A stretch of DNA of 51,349 nucleotides from the NCBI GenBank assembly GCA_003552365.1, contig PUKR01000099.1, forward strand, positions 1 through 51,349, read 5' to 3'. The notes beneath the pieces are model-generated. The model worked only from the letters and a program-made list of their open reading frames with translations. It ran no database searches and was not told the DNA's origin. This document shows positions 1 through 7,638 of the stretch, in pieces (within the stretch, counting starts at the first letter, position 1; every line of letters begins with the position of its first letter). The stretch comes from Syntrophomonadaceae bacterium. Lineage in GTDB: Bacteria > Bacillota > Dethiobacteria > DTU022. The translations under genes were made by a program, and so were the position numbers.

Positions 1-787
1 GTTTTTCGCTTAAGACCCTTTCAGTTACATCACGGGCTATTCCCTCTATGGCCAGTAACTTTCCGTCTTCATCGTAAACCGGCACGTTACGTTGCTCGAT
101 CCAGACTACCGAACCTTCTTTATGTAACCATCGCAGGACTATTGGTTCCGATCCTTTAATCTCGTTGTTTGAAATAGCTTCCAAAAGCTGATAATCATCG
201 GGATGCACTATTTCAAAAGCGAGGTTTGGATTCTTATAATGTTCTTCCGGGGTATAGCCGATCAATTCTTTTGAAGAAGGACTGACATATTCAAAACATC
301 TCTCCGGGTAAAAACGAACCCGGTAAACCAGGTCCTGGGCATTTTCAGCCAGGAGGCGAAAACGGGCTTCACTTTCCCTAAGAGCATCCTGGGCTCTCCT
401 TTTTTCCGCCCGCACCTCTGCATCGTGGAGGGCTCTCTCAACAACCGGGACTAGACGGTTAAGGTTGTCTTTCATCATATAATCATGAGCACCGGCTTTC
501 ATGGCGGCTACAGCTACCTCTTCTCCGATAACGCTGGAAACAATGATTAAAGGCACTTCTTTGCCACTGCTGTTAAGTACAGTGAGCGCTTCCGGGGCGC
601 TAAACCGGGGCAGGCCATGATCGGCAAGGACCAGGTCCCATTCTCTATCTTGAAGCGCTTCAGATAAAGCACCCGCTGTTTCAACCCGGATATATTCAAT
701 TTCATAACCGGCGCTTTCAAGCTTATGTACCAGTAATATAGTATCGTCTTCTGAGTCTTCCACAATAATCAAGCGCAGTGGCTTCAT
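1..787 (-). CDS. Response-regulator receiver plus PAS signalling protein, C-terminus outside window
   Basis: The reading frame opens at an ATG (787-785) after a GGAGGT ribosome binding site and stays open to the window edge, giving 262 residues without a stop, so the C-terminal part is missing. Residues 1-120 form a receiver domain: LIIVEDSEDD near the start holds the acidic pocket, LVLADHGLP holds the likely phosphoacceptor Asp, and MKDNL carries the conserved Lys region. A charged helix (about 130-150) leads to a PAS domain (about 150-262) that begins RFRLLAENAQDLVYRV and ends in the PAC-like IEGIARDVTER. Proteins of this build usually end in a histidine kinase, GGDEF or further PAS domain; which one cannot be seen. 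Its leader contains one of two related 49-nt elements. Confidence 0.85.
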   Translation of the reverse strand, partial: MKPLRLIIVEDSEDDTILLVHKLESAGYEIEYIRVETAGALSEALQDREWDLVLADHGLPRFSAPEALTVLNSSGKEVPLIIVSSVIGEEVAVAAMKAGAHDYMMKDNLNRLVPVVERALHDAEVRAEKRRAQDALRESEARFRLLAENAQDLVYRVRFYPERCFEYVSPSSKELIGYTPEEHYKNPNLAFEIVHPDDYQLLEAISNNEIKGSEPIVLRWLHKEGSVVWIEQRNVPVYDEDGKLLAIEGIARDVTERVLSEK

Positions 788-1093
788 TTTAGAACCTCCG
801 TGCTGCTAGCAAATCCGGTTCAACTTCTGTTAGCTATCAAATAAATGGTGCCTGCTCAGCTATGTTAAATTATGGACCGGTGCCCGTCCATCGCAGGCAA
901 TTACGGAGACGTAGCTGCCGGCATTTGCTTTGGTTACAAATTGAGCATTTCCATCCATGGTCCAGGCCACGGCAGCCTGCCGTGTTCACTGGAAAACAGC
1001 CTGAGCAATCAATATCAACAGGGCAAAGCAGAACCTTCCAAAACCTTCCTACAATTTAATATCGTCATAATGAAAAAATAATAAAGTGAGTGC
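788..1093. other. Intergenic region with repeat element and possible decayed short reading frame
   Basis: This 306-bp gap holds no convincing gene. On the minus strand a 32-codon frame (958-860, MDGNAQF...VHNLT) is preceded in the same frame by a hydrophobic stretch (FALLILIAQAVF) broken by a TGA at 988-986. It has no good ribosome binding site and looks like either a decayed secreted-peptide gene or chance. A 17-nt palindromic segment (CACGGCA...TGCCGTG) lies near 970-985. The end of the gap nearest the receiver-PAS gene carries the 49-nt element at 852-900. No clear promoter was found. Confidence 0.35.
852..900 (-). repeat. 49-nt related element, copy 1 (upstream of receiver-PAS gene)
   Basis: An ungapped comparison by eye with 5576-5624 gives 37 of 49 identical bases. 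The first nine bases on the plus strand (CTGCTCAGC) and the block TCGC..GGCAA are identical. A short hairpin (TGCC...GGCA) is kept, and a second, mutually exclusive inverted repeat, ATGGAC...GTCCAT (about 870-889), exists only in this copy. The element lies about 65 bp upstream of the minus-strand start codon at 787. It could be a structured leader RNA, a small repeat or a remnant of a lost gene; I recognise no known family. Confidence 0.45.
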
Positions 1094-1735
1094 TCAAAGT
1101 TTTAAACAGATTAACCTGTTTTCAATTAACAAATCTTTGAAATTGAAATGGCGCTTGATTAATTCCAGGGTTTTCCGGTGATAAAAAAATACATGGGTGG
1201 GATCATTTTTATAGTACCAGCTATTAAAATCGATACTTTCATCATAAAGGACAGTCATGCAGTAAAGAGAACCGCCGGGTAACAAAAGAGAGCGAAGGAA
1301 GGAGAAATTTTTCGAAGGAGAGCGAAAGTGTTCAATTACTTCACAGCAAATAATAAAATTATATTTTTCTTGTAAAACTCCATGATCGGGCCAGTAAAAC
1401 GGATCATACTTTTTAATCTTCTTGTAACCGCTTTCTTCAAGAAGTACGGCAGCAACAGGCCCGGGGCCGGCACCATAATCCAGGCCTTTGTCATTTTGAT
1501 TGCATTCCGTTTTAACCTTTTCCACCAGGGGTTTGACAAATTTTTGGTAACCGGGATCGTTCACATCATTATTATGCTGATCGTAGCGTATTTTTTCAGC
1601 ATCACAGGTAAGGTGCCCGGCCGGGTCCATAAACACCGACTGACAATTATGGCAGTGATAATAAGTTTTACCGCGAAAAGCAGTTAAATACCCGGCTTCG
1701 GTTTCACACAAGTTACATTTTAATTTAAAAGACAA
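1094..1735 (-). CDS. SAM-dependent class I methyltransferase with N-terminal Cys cluster
   Basis: The 213-residue protein starts with a small metal-binding-like module (CNLC near residue 7 and CHNC near residue 28), then a Rossmann methyltransferase domain. Motif I is LDYGAGPGPVAAVL (about 85-98), and the post-motif region is YNFIICCEVIEHF with LLPGGSLYCMT further on, typical of Methyltransf_11/12-type enzymes that act on small molecules or nucleotide sugars. The substrate cannot be told. The start is a TTG (1735) because an in-frame stop lies just upstream and no ATG is near; the ribosome binding site is poor, so the true start is uncertain. It sits downstream of the sigma-54 activator on the same strand, with only 23 bp between them. 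Confidence 0.75.
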   Translation of the reverse strand: MSFKLKCNLCETEAGYLTAFRGKTYYHCHNCQSVFMDPAGHLTCDAEKIRYDQHNNDVNDPGYQKFVKPLVEKVKTECNQNDKGLDYGAGPGPVAAVLLEESGYKKIKKYDPFYWPDHGVLQEKYNFIICCEVIEHFRSPSKNFSFLRSLLLPGGSLYCMTVLYDESIDFNSWYYKNDPTHVFFYHRKTLELIKRHFNFKDLLIENRLICLKL

Positions 1736-1758
1736 TGAACCGGAACCAGCCTCTCATC

Positions 1759-3561
1759 TTAAGAAACATCCTGTTCAATAGATTTCAGTTTCCTGTACAG
1801 GGTAGCCCTGCTGATACCAAGAGCGGAAGCAGCTTTTTCCTTTCCCCAGGTTGAATTACCATATTTTTGGAGGGCAGCCTTAATCGCCTTTCTTTCCAGG
1901 GAAAACAAATCTTCTATGCCGCTAGTATCGCTGCTGCTGTAATACCTGCTGATCTTATCTGGCAAACTGTTTCTGCTTATTTTAAAACCTGATTCAATAT
2001 TCACAGCATACTCAATGGCGTTTTCCAACTCCCGAACGTTCCCCGGCCAGGGATAAGCTAACAAAGCTTCCCTGGCCTCCTCTTTATAGCCGTTTATTTT
2101 CTTGTTAAGCCTCTTCCCATAGTAATCCAGGAAATGGTGCATTAGAAGCAAAATATCGTCTTTTCGTTCTCGCAAAACAGGAAGGGTAAAGGGGATCACA
2201 TTAATCCGGTAATACAAGTCTTCCCTGAACTTCCCTTCCTTGATTAAATCTTCGAGATCGCGGTTGGTAGCAGCAATAATCCTAACATCTACATCGCGAA
2301 AAGAGACCCCGCCAATCCGGGCAATACTCTTATTCTCTATAACATGTAGCAACTTAACCTGAAAATCAAGGGGCATATCACCTATTTCATCAAGAAAAAT
2401 CGTCCCACCATGGGCAAGTTCAAATTTACCCGGCTTGCCGCCTTTTTTCGCCCCGGTAAAAGCTCCTTCCTCATAACCGAAAAGTTCTGACTCCAGCAGG
2501 GGAGCCGGTATGGCTGCACAACTAATCGATACAAACTGGTTTTTCCGGCGCGGACTTTCTTCATGAATGGCCCTGGCAAAAATACTTTTTCCGGTTCCGG
2601 TTTCTCCTCTGATTAATACTGTGGAGTCGGTCGGAGCAATTAATCTCATCTTTTCTTTTACTTCGTTGATTTCCTTGCTGGTACCTATGATCCCGGAAAA
2701 AGTACATTTCTTATTTTCCTGCATAATCCTGGTGGCCATTTCTTCTACTTCTTCTTTCAAGCGAAAAGATAAAACCGCGCCCGAAACCAGCTCTTCTTCA
2801 TGCATCAGGGTTACATTGTAAAACAGGTTCATCGTTTTATTATCAGGCCCGGTATAGCTCAGTTCATTAACATAATACAAATCATCGCTTTCATCAACTT
2901 CCCTGCTGAACACATCTTCCAAATTGAAGTCAGGAAATAGATCATTGATGTGAATGCCGGTCTTTATGTTGCGATCCAAATTCAACAGTTCTTCAGCCGC
3001 CCGGTTAATATTGGTAATATCGCCTTGCTCATTAATAGCTATAACTCCTTCATAAATGGAGTTGATTACATCTTTAAACTGGTTCATTAAACTGGTGACT
3101 TTTGACTCCATCCTTTTTTCATTCAAGGAAATCAAGATGATATCACACAGCTTATTAAGAAATTCCTGCATTTTCTCATAGTGGTTTAGAAGTTTGCGCC
3201 GATGCTGCTCGGTTAAGGCAAGCAGGGAGATAGTCCCCACCTTTTCCCCCTCATAAGCGATAGGACACATCAAGAAAGCCAGGACCTCGCAGTGCGAAGA
3301 ATACTCACATTCAGCACAACATACCGCATATGCGGTATTTTCTACCAAAATTGATTCGCTGCCGGATGAAGATAATATTTTATGGGTCATACAACCTTCG
3401 TCATAGATCGCCCCGACTTCTTTTTCAAAATATCCGCTGCCGGCAATCACCTCAAGGTTGCTGCTAATTATGCCAATTTCAATATCAACCACCCCGGCAA
3501 AAGCGGCGGTAACTTTTTGTAAAAACTCCTGGGTACTTTTTAATTCCTTTAAATCTTTCAA
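1759..3561 (-). CDS. Sigma-54-dependent transcriptional activator, PrdR-like (sensor-PAS-AAA+-Fis)
   Basis: About 600 residues. The N-terminal 170 residues form a GAF-like sensor with a cysteine group (AVCCAECEYSSHC) that might bind a metal or sense redox state. A PAS-like region (about 170-290) follows. The AAA+ domain has Walker A GETGTGKS, the sigma-54 contact loop GAFTGA and Walker B TIFLDEIGD, and the C-terminus is a Fis-type helix-turn-helix (ASALGISRATLYRKLK). The frame is open 27 codons further upstream, but the TTG at 3561 follows AAAGGGGG at good spacing and removes an unconvincing N-terminal extension, so I chose it. The next gene upstream is a ProX-type deacylase; the same pairing occurs as prdR and prdX in proline reductase loci of Clostridia. 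The target promoter is not visible here. Confidence 0.85.
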   Translation of the reverse strand: MKDLKELKSTQEFLQKVTAAFAGVVDIEIGIISSNLEVIAGSGYFEKEVGAIYDEGCMTHKILSSSGSESILVENTAYAVCCAECEYSSHCEVLAFLMCPIAYEGEKVGTISLLALTEQHRRKLLNHYEKMQEFLNKLCDIILISLNEKRMESKVTSLMNQFKDVINSIYEGVIAINEQGDITNINRAAEELLNLDRNIKTGIHINDLFPDFNLEDVFSREVDESDDLYYVNELSYTGPDNKTMNLFYNVTLMHEEELVSGAVLSFRLKEEVEEMATRIMQENKKCTFSGIIGTSKEINEVKEKMRLIAPTDSTVLIRGETGTGKSIFARAIHEESPRRKNQFVSISCAAIPAPLLESELFGYEEGAFTGAKKGGKPGKFELAHGGTIFLDEIGDMPLDFQVKLLHVIENKSIARIGGVSFRDVDVRIIAATNRDLEDLIKEGKFREDLYYRINVIPFTLPVLRERKDDILLLMHHFLDYYGKRLNKKINGYKEEAREALLAYPWPGNVRELENAIEYAVNIESGFKISRNSLPDKISRYYSSSDTSGIEDLFSLERKAIKAALQKYGNSTWGKEKAASALGISRATLYRKLKSIEQDVS

Positions 3562-3651
3562 ATTAATGCCCCCTTTTATTAAGGGTAAAGCTGTGATATA
3601 AGCGGCTAAAATTGTCTTGCCGGCCTGACTGGTAATAATCAATAACCATTA

Positions 3652-3680
3652 TTAACCGGCTACGGATCCTCACCGGTTAA
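3652..3680 (-). repeat. Inverted repeat in the leader of the sigma-54 activator gene
   Basis: Two perfect 8-bp arms (TTAACCGG and CCGGTTAA) flank a 13-bp loop that itself contains GGATCC. It lies between the deacylase stop codon and the preferred TTG start of the activator. No U-tract follows on the minus strand, so it is not a standard terminator. It may be an RNA hairpin that lowers read-through or an operator; neither can be decided here. Confidence 0.4.
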
Positions 3681-3692
3681 ATCAAACACGTT

Positions 3693-4181
3693 CTAAATAT
3701 ATACCACTTCATTGCCACAGTGTTCCAGGAATTTCTCAAAGCCCCGGTAAGAAAGGTTAATTGTGGCCGTATTAACGTTGGGGTGGAAATTTACTTTTTC
3801 CTCTTTTTTCAATTCCTTGTCAAGAACAACCGTGACCGCTTTTTTTTGGTCATTAAGCAGCCCAAACGGAGATACGGCTCCGGTTTCAAGTCCCAAATGT
3901 TCTTTCAAACGCCTTTCAGAAGCAAAGCTAAGTTTTCCGGCAGCTAATTTTGCCGACAAATCTTTAAGGTCTGCTGATTTAGCCTGTTCAAGCACTACCA
4001 AAAAGTGCCGGTTGCCCTTGTTGTTTCTTAAAAATAAATTCTTAGAGTGGACTCCATCAATATCACTCCAGTATTTTTTGGCCTCATCCACTGTATAAAC
4101 CGGCGGATGTTCGTAACGGACATACTCAATCCCCAGCTGATCCAGGGTGTCATATACTTTTTGTTCTGTCTCAGAAACCAT
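3693..4181 (-). CDS. YbaK/ProX-type aminoacyl-tRNA deacylase (prolyl-tRNA editing domain protein)
   Basis: The 162-residue protein matches the free-standing ProX/PrdX family, which hydrolyses mischarged Ala-tRNA(Pro). Family features are the opening IEYVRYEHPPVYTVDEA, the segment GVHSKNLFLRN with the conserved Lys, the middle block LSFASERRLKEHLGLETGAVSPFGLLND, and FHPNVNTATINLSYRGFEKFLE near the C-terminus. Length is normal. The start is ATG with a GGAGG site. It is directly upstream of a sigma-54 activator, as prdX is beside prdR in proline-reductase clusters, but no reductase genes follow. A general tRNA-editing role is the safest call. Confidence 0.85.
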   Translation of the reverse strand: MVSETEQKVYDTLDQLGIEYVRYEHPPVYTVDEAKKYWSDIDGVHSKNLFLRNNKGNRHFLVVLEQAKSADLKDLSAKLAAGKLSFASERRLKEHLGLETGAVSPFGLLNDQKKAVTVVLDKELKKEEKVNFHPNVNTATINLSYRGFEKFLEHCGNEVVYI

Positions 4182-4214
4182 TAGCTGTTCCTCCCATTAT
4201 TTTAATAAAATAAT

Positions 4215-5426
4215 CTACTTCCAAACCATATCAGCAAGCTCAAGCGATTCCAGGTAATAAGACATAACCTCAACTTCGTCAAGCCCATATTTATCAGAAG
4301 CAATAGCAAAAGCATTTTCCCAGTTTCCTTTTTCATAAAGTAAAACCATATCCAGGATATCTCTAAAGGCACCGGGTTCCCCGCTTAGAGCGTCTTTGAT
4401 TTCCTCTGCCAGGGGCAGCTCTGACAAAACGCTTTCCATCGGTTGATCCAAAAAAGTATCTAGCAGGGAAAACATCCCGGTTAAAAAAAGGTCGGCGCTG
4501 CGATCATGCAGATCGGTTGCCCTGGCCATTGATTCACAGAACTTAGCCCTGGCTACAGCAGTTACCATCAGTTCATCGGGTTTATCATAACCGACATTAC
4601 GCAGGGCAACCAAAGAAGCCCATTTAATCATTTCTTTTTGACCCAGCAGGGCCATGGCCTGGCGAATAGAACGAATCGGGAAGCGGAGCGGAAAAGCGAC
4701 AGAATTTATAAACCGCAATAATTTATAAGATAGGGACGGGTCTTGTTTAATTAAAGTTTCCACCTGGTCAAAATCCATATCCGGTTTATATATTTCCTGC
4801 AGCAAACGGAGGTTTTGTAATTTAGCCCCCGGGACTTCTTTACCGGTTATTACGGTGGGCTCGCAGAAAAAAAAGCCCTGAAAGAAATCATAACCATTTG
4901 CCATGGCATCCCCGTAATCTTTAACATTCTCCACTTTTTCAGCAATCAGCTTCACCTTGCTGTTTTTAAAGTAATTAACAATTTCTTCACGTTCCCGGGC
5001 CTCAGTTTCCTGGTAATCCACTTTAATAAAGTCGGCAATATCCACTAATTTTGTTGTTTCCGAACTGTGCACGTAGTCATCAAGGATAATCATGTACCCT
5101 TTTTTCTTAAGGGCCAAACAAGCTTGACAAGTTTCTTGTTCAAACCCATAATCCCGGGCTATTTCAATTGCGATCAAATCCCTGGGCAAAAGCAACGCTG
5201 TTTCATTCTTAATCAGCTGCTCGCTAAAGTTAATAAATGCCCTTTTTCGCCTGGTTAATTTATCCAGACCAAGATTTAAAAAACTATTAACAATGACCTC
5301 AGAAGTAGCCAGATCTCCGTCCGTGGTAGGATTGTAATTATGAGAGCCGGTTCGGTACAGTAATTCATAGGCATATACCTTTTGCCGTCGATCAAATATT
5401 GGTTGCCTGGCCACAAATACTTCCAA
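4215..5426 (-). CDS. EAL-HDOD signalling protein (YuxH family), EAL motif degenerate
   Basis: The 403-residue protein opens MEVFVARQPIFDRRQKVYAYELLYR, typical of YuxH-type proteins: an EAL-like barrel (1-200) followed by an HDOD domain (about 205-400). The EAL signature is replaced by ELL, the DDFG position reads DDY and the loop reads AEKVE, so cyclic di-GMP hydrolysis is doubtful and a binding or scaffold role is more likely. The HDOD part contains DPSLSYKLLRFINSVAF and IRQAMALLGQ. The TTG start follows AGAGGAGG with seven bases spacing. Its 270-bp leader holds the second 49-nt element. Family members are linked to motility and cyclic di-GMP signalling, in line with this locus. Confidence 0.88.
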   Translation of the reverse strand: MEVFVARQPIFDRRQKVYAYELLYRTGSHNYNPTTDGDLATSEVIVNSFLNLGLDKLTRRKRAFINFSEQLIKNETALLLPRDLIAIEIARDYGFEQETCQACLALKKKGYMIILDDYVHSSETTKLVDIADFIKVDYQETEAREREEIVNYFKNSKVKLIAEKVENVKDYGDAMANGYDFFQGFFFCEPTVITGKEVPGAKLQNLRLLQEIYKPDMDFDQVETLIKQDPSLSYKLLRFINSVAFPLRFPIRSIRQAMALLGQKEMIKWASLVALRNVGYDKPDELMVTAVARAKFCESMARATDLHDRSADLFLTGMFSLLDTFLDQPMESVLSELPLAEEIKDALSGEPGAFRDILDMVLLYEKGNWENAFAIASDKYGLDEVEVMSYYLESLELADMVWK

Positions 5427-5575
5427 ACCTAATCCTCCTCTACCATAAAACTTGCCTTATTTCGATTGGTCAATTTCACCTAATAGTTCGTCAGAAACCC
5501 GGAAATTCCTTTATAATAAGCTTAATTCAACATTTTCATAAACCGGTTAATTCTTTCCACCTAAACTTAGAGTCT

Positions 5576-5624
5576 CTGCTCAGCCAAGCTGCATTCTAGA
5601 CCGTTGCCGGTTCGTCGCCGGCAA
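5576..5624 (-). repeat. 49-nt related element, copy 2 (leader of EAL-HDOD gene)
   Basis: This is the partner of 852-900 (37 of 49 bases identical, no gaps). Here the core is a perfect 7-bp inverted repeat, TTGCCGG and CCGGCAA, with a seven-base loop at about 5604-5624. It lies roughly 150 bp upstream of the EAL-HDOD start codon on the minus strand. The rest of the 274-bp gap (5427-5700) shows no gene and no convincing promoter. Confidence 0.45.
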
Positions 5625-5700
5625 AGGCGACAATAAAATCGAGCATTAAAAATCATTACAATATCAGCAGGTTATCAACCAATGGTTCGCTAAAAATAAT

Positions 5701-5991
5701 TTAAACACCACCGCGACGATCTGCTTCCATAATAAAAGCATAAATTGCCGCAACTGCTTCATAAAGTTCACGGGGCACTTCTTCACCGAGTTGAAGATTA
5801 CTCAGCACTTTAACCAGGGCAGTATCTTCGACTATGGGGATACTGTTTTCACTGGCCAGCTTGATAATATTGTCTGCAAGCCAGCCACGACCGCTGGCTG
5901 AAACACTGGGCGCTTCATTTTTTCCCGGGTCATATTTTAGGGCAACCGCCCGGCGTATTTCATTGATAGTTTTCTTGTGATTATCTTCCAA
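5701..5991 (-). CDS. FlhB C-terminal-domain-like protein (YlqH type)
   Basis: A stand-alone version of the cytoplasmic domain of the export switch FlhB, about 96 residues. It shows RRAVALKYDPGKNEAPSVSA, the segment ADNIIKLASENSIPIVED, and ELYEAVAAIYAFIMEAD, which match the part of FlhB after its cleavage site. There are no membrane segments. I chose the TTG at 5991 because an AAAGGAG site overlapping the upstream stop codon sits eight bases before it; an ATG at 6018 is an alternative. It follows a FliK-like gene as ylqH follows ylqG in Bacillus. Such proteins have been proposed to modulate substrate switching; the role here is inferred. Confidence 0.8.
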   Translation of the reverse strand: MEDNHKKTINEIRRAVALKYDPGKNEAPSVSASGRGWLADNIIKLASENSIPIVEDTALVKVLSNLQLGEEVPRELYEAVAAIYAFIMEADRRGGV

Positions 5992-6004
5992 GTAAGATGC
6001 TCCT

Positions 6005-6718
6005 TTAAGCCCTGGCATTAAGACCAAATCCACCCTGGTGGAGTATTTCCACCGCTTTTTTCCGCAAGTTGCCAACCGACCACTGCAGGGGGACAGCCGT
6101 ATTATTATCTTCTCCTCCGGCCTCTTTAACCAGGCGCCTTGCTTCTTTTTCTAACGCTTTCCCCGCCTTTTGCGATTCTACCACGAACCGGCATTCCAGC
6201 CTTTTACCTGCATAGCTATAAAAGTAAACCAGCACCAGCCCAAAATTTTCTGTGTCTAAAAACAGCTCCATCAGCGGGTCCGGCTGGGCATGTGACCTTT
6301 CACGTTTATTTCGGGGAGGAATAAACCGAACCAGGGCAGGCGACGACCGGTATCTATTTGCTGCTCCGGGGAAAAGGCCAAACAGCAGTGGTTCGCTGAA
6401 ATCGGCCCGGTTGATAAAAGCGTTACTTTCTGTTGTGGCAGACCCCGGCAAACGAGCCATGATCCGGTAATGAGGCCGTCCCTCTTTTGTCCCATTATAG
6501 TTTAAAAGCAGTGTTTCTCCGGGAACTACCCTGGCATTTAAATGAGCCGTAAAATTTCCTCCCTCCCAGCGCAGCACAGCGGCATCACCTTTGAGGGCAG
6601 TAACTTTGGCTACCAGCGATTCGGGCATTTTTGAACGGCCCTGTCCGGTAGATTTACCAGCAGTTAATTGTTTCAGCACCGGATCCTGAAATATTGCACT
6701 TAAAATTCTGCTATCCAA
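6005..6718 (-). CDS. FliK-like / YlqG-like hook-length-type protein
   Basis: The 237-residue protein has an opening segment LVAKVTALKGDAAVLRWEGGNFTAHLN resembling the beta-rich start of YlqG/FliK-like proteins. It ends in a mixed region (FGLVLVYFYSYAGKRLECRFVVE) that resembles the FliK C-terminal hook-control domain, followed by a helix (AGKALEKEARRLVKEAGG). Its stop codon overlaps the ribosome binding site of the FlhB-like gene, so the two are co-translated, as with ylqG-ylqH. The main operon has a separate, larger FliK. The family assignment rests on context and fold pattern rather than a strong motif. Confidence 0.6.
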   Translation of the reverse strand: MDSRILSAIFQDPVLKQLTAGKSTGQGRSKMPESLVAKVTALKGDAAVLRWEGGNFTAHLNARVVPGETLLLNYNGTKEGRPHYRIMARLPGSATTESNAFINRADFSEPLLFGLFPGAANRYRSSPALVRFIPPRNKRERSHAQPDPLMELFLDTENFGLVLVYFYSYAGKRLECRFVVESQKAGKALEKEARRLVKEAGGEDNNTAVPLQWSVGNLRKKAVEILHQGGFGLNARA

Positions 6719-6764
6719 ATTGTTCTCTCCTCAAGGCAACCCAACCCTTATAAGATATAAGGAT

Positions 6765-7589
6765 TTAGTATACTGTTATCTCCAGGAGATAAAGCAGGGA
6801 GCTTACCACCTGGTGGTGAAAATCGATCCTTTCCTCCATGGGCATTTTCGTTACTGTCTCCACAATCAATGCTTCATATCCGCTTGCGTTAACAGCATTA
6901 ATTAATGTTCCCGTGGTTCCGCCACGCAAGATAAGAAAATGATGCTCCTCGTTAATTATGGTCCTGTTAACCGCCGTTTTTAATTCCTGCACTATGTCCA
7001 GGGAATCCGCACCGCGGGGGTAAATGAAGGTTTGTCCCAGAGAACCGGGCACTTTCCTCTCAAAATTTGAGGCTTCGTGAAGGTCGATTACCCAGTCAGG
7101 TTCAAATTCTTGAATAACTGAAAAGATAACTGAAGCCATCACCTCAGTTCCTACCCCGTTGGCATTACCCGGAAAAGAACGGTTTAAATCAAGGCCATCC
7201 TGCGGGGCGCTCCTGGTTCTTTCAGCTATCGCAGGTTCATTAGCTCTTGGCAACAGCAGCAGAGTGCCCCGATCAATAGCCCAGCTGGTCATTTCACTCA
7301 CTGCTTTAAAGCCTGCCGGTTCATTGCCATGAATGCCGCCGATAACCATAACTGTAGGGCCTTCATTCGGGGAAGAAATCTTGTAAAGAAGCGTTTCCCA
7401 CTCTGTAGTTTCCCGCAACACCCTTTCATTCCGGACAGCTGTTATTTCAGTTGCGGTTCCAACATTATTCCCTTCATGACCTTGTCGAAAGCGCGGTGAC
7501 GTGTTTGATATCTCCCCGGTTATCGTCAACAGAAAGATTGCAAGGGCAAGTAAATATACAATTGCTGACAGCCTGTGTTTTCCGAACAT
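6765..7589 (-). CDS. Secreted or membrane-anchored AstE/AspA-family zinc amidohydrolase
   Basis: The 274-residue protein has an N-terminal hydrophobic segment (residues 7-24, IVYLLALAIFLLTITG), so it acts outside the membrane or is tethered to it. The catalytic domain belongs to the succinylglutamate desuccinylase/aspartoacylase branch of M14 metallopeptidases. The motif GGIHGNEPAG gives the first zinc His and Glu, VIDLHEA the second zinc His, GLDLNRSFPG the substrate-binding Asn-Arg pair, and ALIVETVTK the likely catalytic Glu. The substrate is unknown; cell-wall or peptide amides are possible. A close match to a sigma-28 promoter lies directly upstream (7608-7632), which places it in the motility regulon. 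Confidence 0.82.
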   Translation of the reverse strand: MFGKHRLSAIVYLLALAIFLLTITGEISNTSPRFRQGHEGNNVGTATEITAVRNERVLRETTEWETLLYKISSPNEGPTVMVIGGIHGNEPAGFKAVSEMTSWAIDRGTLLLLPRANEPAIAERTRSAPQDGLDLNRSFPGNANGVGTEVMASVIFSVIQEFEPDWVIDLHEASNFERKVPGSLGQTFIYPRGADSLDIVQELKTAVNRTIINEEHHFLILRGGTTGTLINAVNASGYEALIVETVTKMPMEERIDFHHQVVSSLLYLLEITVY

Positions 7590-7607
7590 AATAACCCTCC
7601 ACTGTCA

Positions 7608-7632
7608 TTATCGGCAGCTTTGAGAAGATTTA
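7608..7632 (-). promoter_or_regulatory. Predicted sigma-28 (SigD/FliA) promoter for the AstE-like gene
   Basis: On the minus strand TAAA (7632-7629) is followed after 13 bases by GCCGATAA (7615-7608), a full match to the flagellar sigma -10 element. Measured to CCGATAA the spacing is 14, inside the 14-16 range known for Bacillus SigD. It lies 19 bp upstream of the ATG at 7589, in the gap after cheR, so a transcript would have a very short leader that still contains the GGAGGG ribosome binding site. Confidence 0.65.
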
Positions 7633-7638
7633 CAGGCC

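Noticed and set aside
5576..5640. Possible GEMM or SAM-I type riboswitch before the EAL-HDOD gene (GACGAACCGGCAAC resembles core motifs)
   Set aside because: The required paired elements and conserved GGCAAACC / GCAAAGCC blocks are absent; downstream gene has no link to methionine.
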